Shown here piece by piece: positions 1 to 64,000 of a stretch of 64,000 nucleotides of DNA. Numbering within the stretch: the stretch's first letter is position 1; each line of letters begins with the position of its first letter. The notes under the pieces were generated by a model. That model was not told where the DNA came from. It did not search any database and saw only the letters and a program-made list of their open reading frames with translations. This DNA comes from Panopea generosa (lineage: Eukaryota; Mollusca; Bivalvia; Adapedonta; Hiatellidae). The DNA is taken from NCBI GenBank assembly GCA_029582155.1, contig CM055895.1, positions 50,868,250 through 50,932,249 of the forward strand, read 5' to 3'. A program made the position numbers and the translations under genes.

Positions 1-27
1 TATTAAATAGGATCCTCTGTTATTCAG

Positions 28-63475
<63,448 letters not shown>

Positions 63476-64000
63476 GTAAACAGGAGTTTATGCCAAATCT
63501 TAGCTTGTTTTTCACAATGATACATACCATGAAGACCTGTCCAGTAACTGAACAGTAACTTTAAAAATCAAATAGTTATCTCTTAGTGGACTTGTCTATA
63601 AAAACAATCAGGGGATTTCAAAACTCCCTGTCTGATAATGGTCTATATCATTTGGATCCCTGTCTTTTTATGCCCCTGCATATATGAAAAAAGGCATGAA
63701 ATGTTAACCCCATGTCTGTCTGTTTGTCAATAACTTTTGAATGGGTCCATGTATTTAACTAATATTTCGTGTGTACTTATATAATTACAAAATACAGGCC
63801 AAGTTTGATATTTGTCAGCAGGAATTGAATTTTGCAGGAGTTATCACCTCCTTTTTTACTTAATTTTCTGTAAGAAATAGCGGGACATTCGTGTCAACAG
63901 ACACATTTCTGGTTTTAATTTAATAAAATGAATATTTACACATGCATGATGGATAATTTACCTGTTACTAATGGTTACTTTTAACCTGTGATGACCTGTT
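63476..64000 (+). other. Start of intron 38
   Basis: No exon is visible before the window ends. 63668-63800 resembles a truncated element head (tttatgcccctgcatatatgaaaaaaggcatg...ccccatgtctgtctgtttgtc). Confidence 0.45.

Noticed and set aside
11-27. Alternative start of exon 1 at base 11
   Set aside because: An AG is present and the frame stays open, but cctctgttattcag at 14-27 is a much better acceptor tract. The case stays open because upstream sequence is missing.

Overview
The window is eukaryotic, AT-rich and intron-dominated, and almost all of it is the 3' half of one gene on the + strand. That gene encodes the catalytic subunit of DNA-dependent protein kinase (PRKDC / DNA-PKcs). I reconstructed 38 coding exons (5,557 nt, about 1,852 codons) whose GT-AG boundaries and phases join into one uninterrupted frame. 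They follow the vertebrate protein from the late HEAT-repeat region, through the T2609-type (ABCDE) phosphorylation cluster, the FAT domain and the FRB-like linker, into the PI3K-like kinase domain with an intact catalytic loop and DFG motif. The 5' half of the gene lies upstream of the window. The last exons, including the FATC tail, lie downstream. Coding sequence is only about 9% of the window.

The intron repeats point to a bivalve mollusc, probably a heterodont clam. They include tRNA-derived SINEs, many elements with a GTCCGTC-type head and roughly 170-bp internal repeats, and dense minisatellites. The species is inferred from repeat style only.

Layout: exons 1-2 (28-890) are followed by a 6.3-kb intron holding a complete 5.13-kb DNA transposon (1965-7095, 36-bp inverted ends) with a decayed transposase on the - strand. 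Exons 3-9 (7200-14829) cover HEAT repeats and the phosphorylation cluster. A 5.2-kb repeat-filled intron leads to exons 10-13 (20022-23262). Exons 14-26 (23822-41989) make the FAT domain. Exons 27-31 (44378-51910) make the linker before the kinase. Exons 32-38 (52628-63475) make the kinase domain.

The most striking feature is a set of tandem arrays sitting on exon-intron boundaries. In at least four cases the repeat unit contains a copy of the exon edge or of the real splice-site tract: exon 3 donor (19 copies of 56 bp), exon 16 acceptor (12 copies of 77 bp), exon 35 acceptor (about 26 copies of 54 bp) and exon 35 donor (about 30 copies of 46 bp). At exon 31 the last 37-bp unit is the real acceptor tract. 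The exon 28 donor may be a weaker case, and arrays also end within about 30 bp of the exon 6 and exon 8 acceptors. Dozens of pseudo-donors and pseudo-acceptors therefore sit beside real ones in a DNA-repair kinase gene. No other host gene was found.
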